A stretch of DNA of 64,000 nt from Symplocastrum torsivum CPER-KK1 (GCA_019358875.1 JAHHIF010000035.1:1-64000); one strand, 5' to 3'. Positions 35,653 through 44,684 are shown, counted from the first letter of the stretch. Notes: generated by a model from the sequence alone, not told the origin. Made by a program: numbers and translations.

Positions 35653-36254
35653 CATCCATAGAAAAAAACTTTGCGATTATCCTAGCAGCAGGTGCCTCAA
35701 CTCGTATGGGTACTTGTAAAGCCTCTCTAGCATGGCTTGAAGGGAAAACGTTACTCTCCTATCAAGTAGAGAAATGGTTGATAGCTGGTATTACACCAAT
35801 TGTAGTGCTTGGTTCTCACAATGCTCATCACCAAAATGATTGTCCACAGGGTAGCCGAGTTGTGATTAATTCTTTTCCTAATCAAGGGAAAACGAGTTCA
35901 ATTTTGAAAGGATTAAGATTACTTCCTCAAGATTTTGAAGTTGTAGCAGTCTCCGCTGTTGACCAACCTCGGTCAACTGAGGTTTATCAGAAATTACTTA
36001 AAGAATATAGAGACTATGCTGCAATGATTACTGCACCCTCATATAAGGGTCGCTTGGGGCATCCATTATTCTTCTCGAATAAGCTACTGCCTTATCTGGA
36101 AAACATTCGAGAAGAAACCGCAGGACTTCGCCAAGTTGTACAAGAGTTTTATTCTGTGATTCAGAAAGTAGAATTTGATACTCCAGATGTTCTTGCTGAT
36201 CTTAATACACCTGAAAGCTACAAAACCTTTTTGGAAAAACAGAATAAAAACTGA
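35649..36254 (+). CDS. mocA: Molybdenum cofactor nucleotidyltransferase (MocA/MobA-like)
   Basis: 201 residues, NTP-transferase fold. Signature LAAGASTRMGTCKASLAW (GTP/CTP-binding loop, with the conserved Lys), VVLGSHNA, and a metal-binding VSAVDQPR in place of the usual D-x-P. Family members attach CMP (MocA) or GMP (MobA) to molybdopterin. Coupling to xdhC favours the cytosine form used by Mo-hydroxylases. It ends 9 bp before a convergent response-regulator gene. Confidence 0.85.
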   Translation: MTSIEKNFAIILAAGASTRMGTCKASLAWLEGKTLLSYQVEKWLIAGITPIVVLGSHNAHHQNDCPQGSRVVINSFPNQGKTSSILKGLRLLPQDFEVVAVSAVDQPRSTEVYQKLLKEYRDYAAMITAPSYKGRLGHPLFFSNKLLPYLENIREETAGLRQVVQEFYSVIQKVEFDTPDVLADLNTPESYKTFLEKQNKN

Positions 36255-36263
36255 ATCGGCGTT

Positions 36264-36629
36264 TTATTCTCGTAACAGATACTGAACAGTACCAACTAAC
36301 TCCTGTGCTTGGAAAGGCTTAGAGATGTAAGCATCGGCACCTTGCTTGATTCCCCAATACAGATCGAATCGTTCTGCCTTACTAGAGCACATAACCACAG
36401 CGAGGTTGTGGGTTTTTTCATCAGATTTGAGCCGACGACAGACTTCGTAGCCATTCATCCGAGGCAGGATGATGTCGAGAACAACTAAATTGGGGCAGGA
36501 TGATTCAACTTGCTCTAAAGCTTCGACACCATCACGCGCAAAAACGACACTTAGTCCACTGTTCTTGAGTAAGTCTGAAATTAGCTCCCGTTGCGTAAGG
36601 CTATCTTCCACCACTAGAACTGTACTCAT
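36264..36629 (-). CDS. CheY-like single-domain response regulator (PilH type)
   Basis: 121 residues, one receiver domain. The acidic pair is E8/D9, the phospho-acceptor D52 (VVLDIILPR), the conserved Lys is in YISKPF near 104, and the CSSK / WGIKQGADA motifs match the regulator at 10815. No output domain. It is convergent with mocA. Its upstream side faces the remnant of the IS-disrupted hydrolase gene. A pilus or motility role is inferred from similarity of type only. Confidence 0.87.
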   Translation of the reverse strand: MSTVLVVEDSLTQRELISDLLKNSGLSVVFARDGVEALEQVESSCPNLVVLDIILPRMNGYEVCRRLKSDEKTHNLAVVMCSSKAERFDLYWGIKQGADAYISKPFQAQELVGTVQYLLRE

Positions 36630-37122
36630 AACTGTTTAGCTCCTGTGTCTTCTATAAGTAGTTATCTCCAGTTAGGGTGGAAGTTATGCAGCTTTTTTTA
36701 CTTCTTTCCGCTAGAAGAAAACACTATTCGTATTCCAATCATTGTTAGATGAGGGAGAAGGATAAATGTATGTACCCCGTTTCGATTAACGTTTCAAACA
36801 AACTTTACAATGTCCAACCATCTCTAGTCAGTGAATGACAGTACTTCTGCAATAAAGCGATCGCGTCCTCGCTCCGGTCGATCCAGGAGTAGGAAGTGCG
36901 TACCCTCTGGAATCGTTACAGTCCTGACATTAGGGGCATTCACCAACTCAGCTTCTAGTGTTCTTAAGTCTTCTGGCTGAAGGGGTGACGAGTAAGCTGA
37001 AAGCTTGATTCATCAAGGTTTCTCCTCCATTGACCGACACAAAGATATCAGCTTATTGACAGGCTTGTTGAGAATAGATGTCTCGCCAACAGAGAAGGTG
37101 AGAATGATAATCATATCTAAGG

Positions 37123-37156
37123 GGGAGGGGGGCAAGGTGTACCTTGCCCCCCTCCC
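37123..37156 (+). terminator. Terminator-like palindrome inside the left end of the IS
   Basis: GGGAGGGGGGCAAGG (37123-37137) pairs perfectly with 37142-37156 around TGTA, and is followed by GAGTTTTTT. On the + strand it reads as a strong intrinsic terminator just upstream of the transposase start, placed to stop read-through from host genes. Confidence 0.75.
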
Positions 37157-37235
37157 GAGTTTTTTAGAATCCCGCTCAAACTTTCATGATAAAAAAGAGC
37201 GGTTCGTTGTTCTCAACAAAACCGCCCTTCTAAAA

Positions 37236-38379
37236 ATGCTTCCCGAATTGTATCTCAACTGTCTGGAGCCTCAACTAAATGCATCTCAATTACTGACCTT
37301 AGAAATGCTGGTGTGGCTGTTGCAATTTCATAAACAGATACGAATTGAAAGATTAGCCGCCTGTTTACCTTTGCCCATCCTGTATGAGAGTCGTCGCCGC
37401 CATATACAAAGGTTCCTGATTTTACCGCAACTGAGTATTCCTTTGTTATGGTTTCCTCTAATTAAAAGGATTCTTCTCACTCAAATCCAACCCGGAACTC
37501 AGGTGATTGTTCCCTTAGATAGAACCCAATGGAAGCAAAACAATTTGTTCGTAGTCAGTGTGATTTGGGATAAGCGAGCTTGGCCAATTTATTGGCAGTT
37601 TATGGAACATTCTGGGAGTAGCAACTTAACTCAACAACAAGCCCTACTCCGTCCGGTCTTACGCTTGCTAAAGTCTTATGAAATTGTAGTTATCGGAGAC
37701 CGAGAATTTCGTAGCGTGGAGCTAGCCTATTGGCTCAAGCAGAAGAAGGTATACTTCGCTCTACGCCAGAAGCAGGGGAGTTATATCAAGCTCAGGGGGA
37801 AAAATTACCAAAAATTGAGCGAATTGGGTTTAGCTCCAGGTATGAAATTGTTTTTCACGCTTGGTCAAGTTCACCAAAAAGAAGGGATTTGGTCAGTTTT
37901 CTCTGGCAGCTTACTGGAAGCGCAAGTATCGAGGTAAATGTCCAGATGAGGGATGGTATATCCTGACTAACTTGAAGAGTTTAGAGGCAGCAATAAATGT
38001 TTATAAAGCCCGGAGTGGCATTGAGGCCATGTTCAAAGATTGTAAGAGTGGGGGTTACAACTTGGAAGAGTCAAAAGCTGGCGTTGAGCGGTTGACCAAC
38101 TTAGTGCTTTTAATAGCAATCGCTTATACTTGTGCTGGGTTGCAGGGTCAATTGATTAAGTCCTCTGGGCAGCAAAAATATATAGGTCGCTTGAAAGAAT
38201 TGAACAGGATAACTCGACGGCACAGCAATTTCTGGGTAGGTTTGTACGGACAGATGTGGATTGCCGCCCTAGAAACCTGTAGCGATTGGGTCAAGAATTT
38301 AATGATTATTCGACCGAGTAAGCGAAAATTCTTTCAAAGAGGCTTGAGGGCTATGGCTGTGATCCAAACAGCTTTCTAA
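37236..38379 (+). pseudogene. IS4-type DDE transposase with an internal frameshift
   Basis: Start at ATG 37236 (MLPELYLNCL), the normal N-terminus of this group; the frame is open further upstream but crosses the IS leader palindrome. Frame one gives LERLAACLPLPILYESRRRHIQRFL, the first DDE Asp in LDRTQWK and the second in VIGDREFRS. After LFFTLGQVHQ it leaves the family sequence. The neighbouring + frame, open from before 37861, continues it with VKFTKKKGFGQFSLAAYWKRKYRG and the catalytic-Glu region YKARSGIEAMFKDCK. Removing one base near CTTGG (about 37859-37865) would restore a single ~380-residue protein. The element is probably immobile unless supplied in trans. Confidence 0.85.
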
Positions 38380-38414
38380 TTCCCCGGTTGCGTGAAGAGG
38401 AAAAAACTCAATCT

Positions 38415-38442
38415 GGGAGGGCGAGGTATACCTCGCCCTCCC
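38415..38442 (-). terminator. Terminator-like palindrome inside the right end of the IS
   Basis: GGGAGGGCGAGG (38415-38426) pairs perfectly with 38431-38442 around TATA. On the minus strand it is followed by a U-rich run (plus-strand A6 at 38401-38406). It mirrors the left-end palindrome and would stop transcription entering from the right. Confidence 0.7.
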
Positions 38443-39847
38443 TTCTCTACCGAATGATTATCATTATCAAGAAGAGGGGGTTCAACAGCTCATTCTCAAT
38501 AAGCCTGTCAATAAGCTGATATCTTCTCGCCGGTCGAGGGGGTAGAAAGCTTGATTTATCAAGCTTTTAGCTTGTTTGTCACCCCTTCAGGTCTTCTGGT
38601 CTTGACCAGTGATCGAGTTCGCCTCGAATGTATAGCGTTGGGACACGGATATCTGATGCATCCCAGTACTTTTGCCCTCGTGAGAGGTTGTAGGCTTCCA
38701 GTCGAAATGCTCCTGGAAGTCGGACACTCGGCGGCTGGCGAGTGCCACTGGTTGGATCATTATCCAGAGTAATTTGTTGATAGGCTTGCGCTACGGCAGG
38801 GTCGCGCCACTGGCTTTTGTCATCTGTCGGAATTGCTCGTGTCCAATTTGCAATCAGTCCATCTGCCGTCGCCTCTCGGTATGCCGCAGCAGTGCGATCA
38901 AATTCACCCGGTCGTTCAGGATTCTCAAAGTTTTGGCGATAGTCCCAAGCAGCATTGACCCCATACAGACTATTGAGCATCACCAAATGGCTTACCTTGT
39001 CATTATTGCGGCTGGTGTACATCCCTGCCCAATGTCCTCCAGTTGCCCAGCCAACAAGCGCAACACGTTGACTCTGATTTCGAGTACGAATCCAATCCAC
39101 AACGGCATCAATATCTCGAAGCGCTTCCTCTGAAGTCACGAGTGGTGGGTTTGCTTCTGGAGGTGCATCCAATTGTGCTATCCATGTTGAGCGCTCAAAC
39201 CCTCGAATATCCATGATATAGATCGGGTGTCCATCCCTTGCCAAGTCCTCAGCAACAGAATAGCCAGGTACATTAACATCAAACGAAGCAAGACCAGCCC
39301 CACCTCCACCATGAAGCAGTAGGATAGGCACACGAGTATTGGTTGGGCTACTAGTTGCTCGAACTTCTCGAACAAAGATCTGGATACCAGGATCGCTGGT
39401 CACAAAAAAATCTTCTCGTAAAATCTGAGACGGCATTAATGTTGTCAATCCAGCCTGAGAATTTGCCGTTTTTGTCGTAGAATCCTGAGCCGTTATAGCT
39501 TGTGGCATCATTTCTACCATGCCGTAAGCGAGTCCACCCAGCAGCACCAGACTGAGCAACCTGGATAACTGTAAAAAATTTTGGGAACGTTTTGGTAATT
39601 TCATTTAGCCTCTCCTAATCTCTTGGCAGTTTGTTAATCAGCAATAGGAAACCAGTGAAGCTAGGCATCTACCAGCTCCTGTTAATCAAATCAATTGGCT
39701 CTTAAACTTTGGTAATTCAGCTAACGCCAATTGCTTTAGTTATTGAATCGAACTCTCAGCAGTTGGCAACTGACTTATTATGCTAAAAAGAAGCTTTGTG
39801 AATGTCCAACACACAATTGATCAACAATTAACACCCTAAAAGTTCAA

Positions 39848-39964
39848 ATGGAATTGCGACATCTCCGTTACTTTGTCGCTGTAGCTGAGGAACTTCATTT
39901 CAGTTGGGCAGCACAACGACTTCACATGGCTCAGCAACCGCTCAGTCGTCAGATTCGTGAATGA
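39848..39964 (+). pseudogene. LysR-type regulator remnant (DNA-binding helix-turn-helix only)
   Basis: The frame MELRHLRYFVAVAEELHFS, then AAQRLHMAQQPLSRQIRE, ends at TGA 39962-39964, and family sequence continues after it (ESQIGVE) before homology is lost at a HIP1 site. It is thus a nonsense-mutated, 3'-deleted LysR gene, divergent from the disrupted alpha/beta hydrolase. It was plausibly that gene's regulator. Confidence 0.8.
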
Positions 39965-40076
39965 GAGTCCCAAATTGGTGTAGAGTGCGATCGCCCCTTA
40001 CCCACATTCTTTCAACTACTCTCCCACCAATAATCTCGATTTCCCTACAGACCATCTCGAAGTACAAGCCCAGTCC

Positions 40077-40934
40077 TTAAAACGCAACATCCACAGCAAT
40101 CTCCTGCCAGCGAGTAGCCAAATCCTCCGCAGTAGAAACCTCAACAGCGGCAAGGTTTAACGGATAGTCCACATTGTCTCGTTCGATCCAGCGCGCGGCT
40201 GTGAATTGACCATTGCTTGCCCTCAATATAAATCCGGACTCTCGGCATTCTGGAGAAGCGAGATATAACACTCCGGGGGCTACTTGATCGGGTCGCAACT
40301 CCTCTGGCTCATCTTGGATGTTCCACATCCGCGTTTTGGCTACCGGCGAAATCGCATTAACGAGAATTCCATGCTCTTTGCCTTCAACCGCGAGCACATT
40401 CATCAAACCGATCTGTGCCATTTTTCCCATAGCATAAGGCGCGAGACCACTGAGTGCATATTGCTGATAAATAGCTCTATCCGAAGTCGTAAGCACAATC
40501 CGTCCGTAGTTTTGCTGTTTCATAATCGGAAAGGCAGCTTGAGCCAGCCATGTTGGTGCCTCTAAATTAATGCTGATGGCGCGCTGTAGAAAATCAGGAG
40601 TCAGTTCTTGCACTGACTGATAGGCGACCCATCCCGCATTGTGGATCAAGATGTCGAGGCGACCAAACTTCAAGAGCGTAGTTTCCACTAGACTTTGGCA
40701 GTTATCTCTACTATCAAGGATTACGTTGTTCGGGAACGCAATTCCGCCTGCTTCTTGAATTCTCCTTGCGGCATCAGTCGCCACGTTCGGATCGAATCCG
40801 GTTCCATCTTTGTTAACGCCTGCGTCATGCACAACGACACGCGCTCCCCTTTCCGCCAGCAGACCGGCATAGGCTGCCCCCAAACCTCGCCCGCTTCCAG
40901 TAATAATCGCTACTTGATCGTCGAGACGAATCAC
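40077..40934 (-). CDS. SDR-family oxidoreductase (MFE-2/3-hydroxyacyl-dehydrogenase-like)
   Basis: 285 residues. Cofactor motif TGSGRGLGAAYAGLLA followed by the VVVHDAG strand with an Asp (NAD preference), an HNAG motif, catalytic Ser in VLTTSDR, and YAMGK (Y-x-x-x-K). The insert GVNKDGTG after beta-2 and the long C-terminus resemble the dehydrogenase unit of peroxisomal multifunctional enzyme 2 and related bacterial SDRs. The substrate is unknown. It is divergent from a LysR regulator 150 bp away, the usual arrangement for a LysR-controlled target. Confidence 0.85.
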   Translation of the reverse strand: MIRLDDQVAIITGSGRGLGAAYAGLLAERGARVVVHDAGVNKDGTGFDPNVATDAARRIQEAGGIAFPNNVILDSRDNCQSLVETTLLKFGRLDILIHNAGWVAYQSVQELTPDFLQRAISINLEAPTWLAQAAFPIMKQQNYGRIVLTTSDRAIYQQYALSGLAPYAMGKMAQIGLMNVLAVEGKEHGILVNAISPVAKTRMWNIQDEPEELRPDQVAPGVLYLASPECRESGFILRASNGQFTAARWIERDNVDYPLNLAAVEVSTAEDLATRWQEIAVDVAF

Positions 40935-41084
40935 TTAACTTTCTCCTGACTTAAATTCTGCTTCTTAGTAGGTGTATGCACTTCCAAAAACAATGAGACG
41001 CGCCTCATATTTCTTACGATAGGAGACAGCTATGTGACTGTCCAATATATATTTGACTAAGATTAATAGGTTAGACATATAAGT

Positions 41085-41987
41085 GTGATAGAACTACGGC
41101 ATCTGCACTACTTCATCGCGGTGGCTGAGGAACTACACTTTAGTCGAGCAGCACAGCGGTTGCACATTTCCCAACCCCCGCTCAGTCAACAGATTCGCGG
41201 TTTGGAAGATGAACTAGGAGTCAAGCTGTTTGAACGAACGAAGCGGCAAGTGCATCTAACTGAAGCAGGCAAAGTGTTTTTAGAGCGCTCCTATCTGGTG
41301 TTAGCGCAACTCGAACAGGCGATCGCAGTGACACAACGGATAGGGCGGGGTGAGGTTGGACAGTTGGCGATCGCCTTTGTCGGATCTGCAACGTATACCG
41401 TACTGCCAGATATTTTAAGTGTCTTTCGAGAACAGTTTCCTGCTGTAGAACTGCGATTGCATGAACTGACGACGCAAGAGCAAATTCAAGCCCTGCATCA
41501 CAAACAGGTTGATGTCGGCATTGTTCGTTCTGCCATCATCGAGCCAGGTTTGAGTGTGGAATGCATTTTGCAAGAATCATTGGTATTAGCATTGCCAGAA
41601 ACCCATCCGCTCTCTACCCAGACCAAAGTGTCTCTCTCCACTTTGGCTTCGGAATTATTTATCCTATTTCCTGCCAAAATGGGACCCATCTTTTACGAGC
41701 AGATTATCAACATTTGTCAACAAGCAGGATTTCATCCGAAAGTCGCTCAAGAGGCAGTTCAGATGCAAACTATCATCGGCTTGGTTGCAGCAGGACTGGG
41801 CATCGCTTTCGTTCCCGCCTCCTTGCAAAACTTCCACAGAAGCGGAGTCATTTACAGACCCTTACAAGAGCAGACACCTAAAACCGGACTTTATCTTACT
41901 TGGCGGCAGTATGATTCCTCTCCAGTAATAAGAGCATTTCTCAGCTTGGCGCGGAAGACGACACAATCGGAGTTATATAAATCGTGA
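41085..41987 (+). CDS. LysR-family transcriptional regulator
   Basis: 300 residues, the family's standard length. The N-terminal winged helix-turn-helix reads AVAEELHFSRAAQRLHISQPPLSQQI, then LEDELGVKLFERTKR and LTEAGKVFL. The C-terminal periplasmic-binding-protein-like effector domain starts near residue 92 (GQLAIAFVGSATYTVLP) and ends FVPASL. GTG start. It is likely to autoregulate and to control the divergent SDR gene, since the 150-bp spacer is AT-rich. Its N-terminus closely resembles the nearby LysR stub, suggesting paralogues. Confidence 0.9.
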   Translation: MIELRHLHYFIAVAEELHFSRAAQRLHISQPPLSQQIRGLEDELGVKLFERTKRQVHLTEAGKVFLERSYLVLAQLEQAIAVTQRIGRGEVGQLAIAFVGSATYTVLPDILSVFREQFPAVELRLHELTTQEQIQALHHKQVDVGIVRSAIIEPGLSVECILQESLVLALPETHPLSTQTKVSLSTLASELFILFPAKMGPIFYEQIINICQQAGFHPKVAQEAVQMQTIIGLVAAGLGIAFVPASLQNFHRSGVIYRPLQEQTPKTGLYLTWRQYDSSPVIRAFLSLARKTTQSELYKS

Positions 41988-42334
41988 TGATACGTGAGCA
42001 GTTAGGGATCAATCACCTCACCTAATAGCCTCCAAGTAATGTCGAGAGCAGTAACCTGAAGCAGCCTAAGTGTTTATTATGCGGAAACTTTCTATATAAC
42101 TACCCCTTCAGTCGGTGATTATACTTGGCAGTAATCTAGCGAGAGTAAATGACACCTGACGTTCAATCTCTACCTCGGCTTGAGAGTAGCACAATTGTTT
42201 GTCTTTTTCGCTTAGGGAGCTTTAGCTCTTTACGACTACATATCGTGTGTCTGCGTAAGTCCTGACCTCTCACTCAAAGGATTTTTGACTTTTGAGTTTT
42301 GACTTCCGCAAAGCGGTACTAGTTGTTGCTTAGT
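41988..42334. other. Gene-free region between convergent genes
   Basis: About 350 bp between the LysR gene and the ABC permease gene, which converge. No strong terminator hairpin was recognised and no repeat stands out. Confidence 0.35.
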
Positions 42335-43108
42335 TTAATATCCCCCAAGCATTCCTCGCCGTTTTGCCTGCCGCTCTGCGAAACGGAAAACTAGTAACCC
42401 TACAGTAAAATACCCAATCCCATTAAGCAAAGCCAATCCAAACTGAGCAAGGTTCAACGCCTCACCTCGTGCCATTAAATCTCGTAGTAACCCCGCACCT
42501 GCTGTCATCGGTAGCAGCCATCTAAATACCTGCAATGAACCTGCCCAAGTTTCTGTAGGAGTTGCAATCAAAAACAACAGTCCAAACTGGATGATTCCGA
42601 TTAGCTGCTGAACCCGCTTGAGCAGTAGCGCTAAAGAACCCATGATAAACGCTAGACCATATGCTCCTAGTAATACTGTAAATAGAGGAAGCAACAATGT
42701 TGGCGGAAATTCCAAGCGGCTTCCGGTAAGCGCCATAATAATCAGCACAATGCATACGATAATTGTCAATTGCAGCATTAAGCTAGCGAATGTTCGCATG
42801 ACAAAGACTTTTGGCGCACCAAACGGTGAGAGAAATAGCTGCTCTAAGGTGCCAGTCTGAGCTTCATATTGTAAGCCCCCAGCAATATCGGTCATAATAA
42901 ACAGCACCAGACTCCAAAGCACATACCCAACAACGATCGCATCTAGGCGATCGCCAAACTGCAATGAGGGTCCAGCAATATAACGGGCGCTTAAGAATAA
43001 TCCATAGAAAATAGACGTGGTAATTACGACTCCCCCAATCGCCTCCGTTGGGTAGCGAATAAACTGAATCCAGCTACGCCGCAACTCAGCGAGGAACAGT
43101 TCAAGCAT
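42335..43108 (-). CDS. ABC-2 type transporter permease
   Basis: 257 residues with six hydrophobic segments (for example IVVGYVLWSLVLFIMTDIAGG and LLFLIATPTETWAG). The ABC-2 pattern includes YEAQTGTLEQLFLSPFG and a cytoplasmic coupling helix region. It forms the membrane half of an exporter with the ATPase encoded just upstream; the genes overlap by 8 bp. ABC-2 exporters carry drugs, polysaccharides or lipids, and the cargo here is unknown. Confidence 0.85.
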   Translation of the reverse strand: MLELFLAELRRSWIQFIRYPTEAIGGVVITTSIFYGLFLSARYIAGPSLQFGDRLDAIVVGYVLWSLVLFIMTDIAGGLQYEAQTGTLEQLFLSPFGAPKVFVMRTFASLMLQLTIIVCIVLIIMALTGSRLEFPPTLLLPLFTVLLGAYGLAFIMGSLALLLKRVQQLIGIIQFGLLFLIATPTETWAGSLQVFRWLLPMTAGAGLLRDLMARGEALNLAQFGLALLNGIGYFTVGLLVFRFAERQAKRRGMLGGY

Positions 43109-44024
43109 TACTTTCTTCTCGCACTAATTTCAAAAAGATTTCTGTGAGGTCAGGCGTGTCCTTTTTCACCTGTACCAGTGGTAAGGGATTGAGGACATCC
43201 AGCACTAGATACAGCCCTTCGGGGCTACCTGTGTAAATAACTTTCCCGGCTTGGACTGTTGCGCCCACTTCGCTGAGGGCTTGGACTCGTGAGGCGTTGA
43301 GTTCACCTTCTACCTCAATTGTGTAGGCTGTGCCAGAAAACTGTCGGATCAGGTCACGAGTGGGTGAAGAGGCAATGATTTCACCTTTTTGGATAATCGC
43401 TACTCGATCTGAAAGCTCCTCTGCAATGTTGAGTTGGTGGGTAGTCAGGAGGATAGCGCAACCTTCTTGTGCGATCGCTTTTACTAAGGCTTTGACGTTC
43501 TGAGTCGCTTCCACATCCAGCCCCAAGGTTGGCTCATCTAAGAGTAGCAGTTTGGGTTGATGGATTAATGCCACTGCGATCGCAAGCTTTTGCTGCATTC
43601 CTCGCGAAAGCGCTTGAACCCTCGTCCGACGCTTGGCTAAGAGGTCAAATCGCTCTAAAAGTACCCTGCCACGCCGACGAACTTCAGCGCGATTCAGCCC
43701 TTTTAACACTCCAAAATATTCCAAGTTCTCCTCTGGTGACAGCCGCCAGTAGAGGTTACGATTACCTTCTAGGACAGCACCCACGAGACGTAAGGTTTGC
43801 GGGTTCCCGTGAGGGTCAAGTCCAGCAATTCGCACTCGACCAGCATCCGGTCGAATCAATCCCGCAATCATTTTAATTGTGGTTGTCTTGCCTGCGCCAT
43901 TGGGACCCAAAAACGCCAGCACTTCACCAGCCGCTAGGGTTAGGGAGACGGAACGCACAGCTTCAACAAGCTTGCCCCCGTATCGGTAAGTTTTTTTGAG
44001 GTTATCCACCTCTAGTGCTTTCAT
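43101..44024 (-). CDS. ABC-2 type exporter ATP-binding protein
   Basis: 307 residues. Walker A GPNGAGKTTTIKM, Q-loop region, signature LSRGMQQKLAIA, Walker B LLLLDEPTLGLD and switch His in TTHQ. The ~90-residue C-terminal extension (IEVEGELNASRVQALSEVGATVQ) is the DUF4162-type domain common in DrrA/CcmA-like export ATPases. First gene of a two-gene operon with the permease at 42335. Confidence 0.92.
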   Translation of the reverse strand: MKALEVDNLKKTYRYGGKLVEAVRSVSLTLAAGEVLAFLGPNGAGKTTTIKMIAGLIRPDAGRVRIAGLDPHGNPQTLRLVGAVLEGNRNLYWRLSPEENLEYFGVLKGLNRAEVRRRGRVLLERFDLLAKRRTRVQALSRGMQQKLAIAVALIHQPKLLLLDEPTLGLDVEATQNVKALVKAIAQEGCAILLTTHQLNIAEELSDRVAIIQKGEIIASSPTRDLIRQFSGTAYTIEVEGELNASRVQALSEVGATVQAGKVIYTGSPEGLYLVLDVLNPLPLVQVKKDTPDLTEIFLKLVREESNA

Positions 44025-44272
44025 ACCACCATTATCACTTGGAACTATTAAATAGTGTAAAGCTCTCTCATGATATAGAGGGCAGATGCAAGCTGATGAC
44101 TTTTGCCTCTACCAATAGGGTTGGTACAAAATCTCTAACGCCCAAAATTTAGGGCATTGCACAAAATCTGTTGAGAAGATAAAGACATTGATTCGTCTCT
44201 CTCAAGAAAGAGGTGGAGAACTCTAGAGACGGTAAAAATTCAAGAATAACATCTTGACATAAGAGGCTTGTT

Positions 44273-44434
44273 GTGTGGAATAAACAAGAGGCAAACTTTG
44301 GTAACGCCTTTATGTGGTCAGGCATTGATCCAAAGAAGGTTAAGCAAAGAATACAAATGATTACTAACCAGATTGAGGCGGTTCTACTTAAATTTGAAAG
44401 TCAAGTTGACGATACCTCTAACAATCGCAAATAG
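44273..44434 (+). CDS. Possible small ORF, 53 aa
   Basis: GTG-started frame with amphipathic helical composition (KKVKQRIQMITNQIEAVLLKFESQVDD) and a TAG stop. No ribosome binding site of note and no recognised family. It could be chance; included because it is the only coding-like stretch in the region. Confidence 0.25.
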   Translation: MWNKQEANFGNAFMWSGIDPKKVKQRIQMITNQIEAVLLKFESQVDDTSNNRK

Positions 44435-44645
44435 CTATGTCTATGTTCGGGTGCATCTCCTCAATCGCATGAACGTTAAGACTCTCTATTGATAGTAGTA
44501 AGACTTGTTAGAAATCGGTTTACAAGTCTTGTCTGTTTGATACCTCATCTGTCCATTAGACTTACTGTTATCAGAAACTTTCCCTACCAAAATTCATCAG
44601 TTAGCTGGAAACGCAAAGAAAAGATTTTAACTTATGCGGGGCAAA

Positions 44646-44684
44646 AATGCGATCGCACCCTCCCTCTTCAGCAGCGATAAGAGC
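44646..44684. repeat. Left copy of a direct repeat flanking the STAND gene
   Basis: Starts AATGCGATCGCAC and ends CTTCAGCAGCGATAAGAGC. A 38-bp version lies at 47671-47708, with the ends identical and the middle differing by a few bases. Confidence 0.75.

Larger units (their letters stand above)
36977..38590 (+). mobile_element. IS4-family-like insertion sequence, 1,614 bp, with 9-bp target duplication
   Basis: The element is bounded by CTGAAGGGGTGAC (36977-36989) and its complement GTCACCCCTTCAG (38578-38590). Inverted similarity continues inward (AAGCTxAAAGCTTGAT, then GATATCAGCTTATTGACAGG on both sides), giving unusually long imperfect ends of more than 100 bp. The host sequence GTCTTCTGG occurs directly before (36968-36976) and after (38591-38599), a perfect 9-bp target duplication. 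It carries one transposase gene with a frameshift. The clean duplication and restorable host gene show a recent insertion. Confidence 0.95.
36824..39604 (-). pseudogene. Alpha/beta hydrolase gene split by an IS element
   Basis: The 5' part (38579-39604, 341 codons) encodes a signal/TM segment (LLSLVLLGGLAYGMV), then an alpha/beta-hydrolase core: LLLHGGGGAG, IYIMDIRGF and VALVGWATGG. It runs to YIRGELDHWSRPED, where it enters the IS and stops. The 3' part (36824-36967) reads LRTLEAELVNAP, TIPEGTHFLLLDRPER and a TAG. Deleting the IS and one target-site copy joins them in frame through R-P-E-D-L-R. The pre-insertion protein was about 390 residues with the C-terminal catalytic His in GTHFL. Unusually, the nucleophile elbow reads G-W-A-T-G, with Ala where Ser is expected. 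Confidence 0.9.

Noticed and set aside
37005..37235. Transposase start at 37005
   Set aside because: It would encode the terminal-repeat and palindrome region; the family N-terminus starts at ATG 37236.
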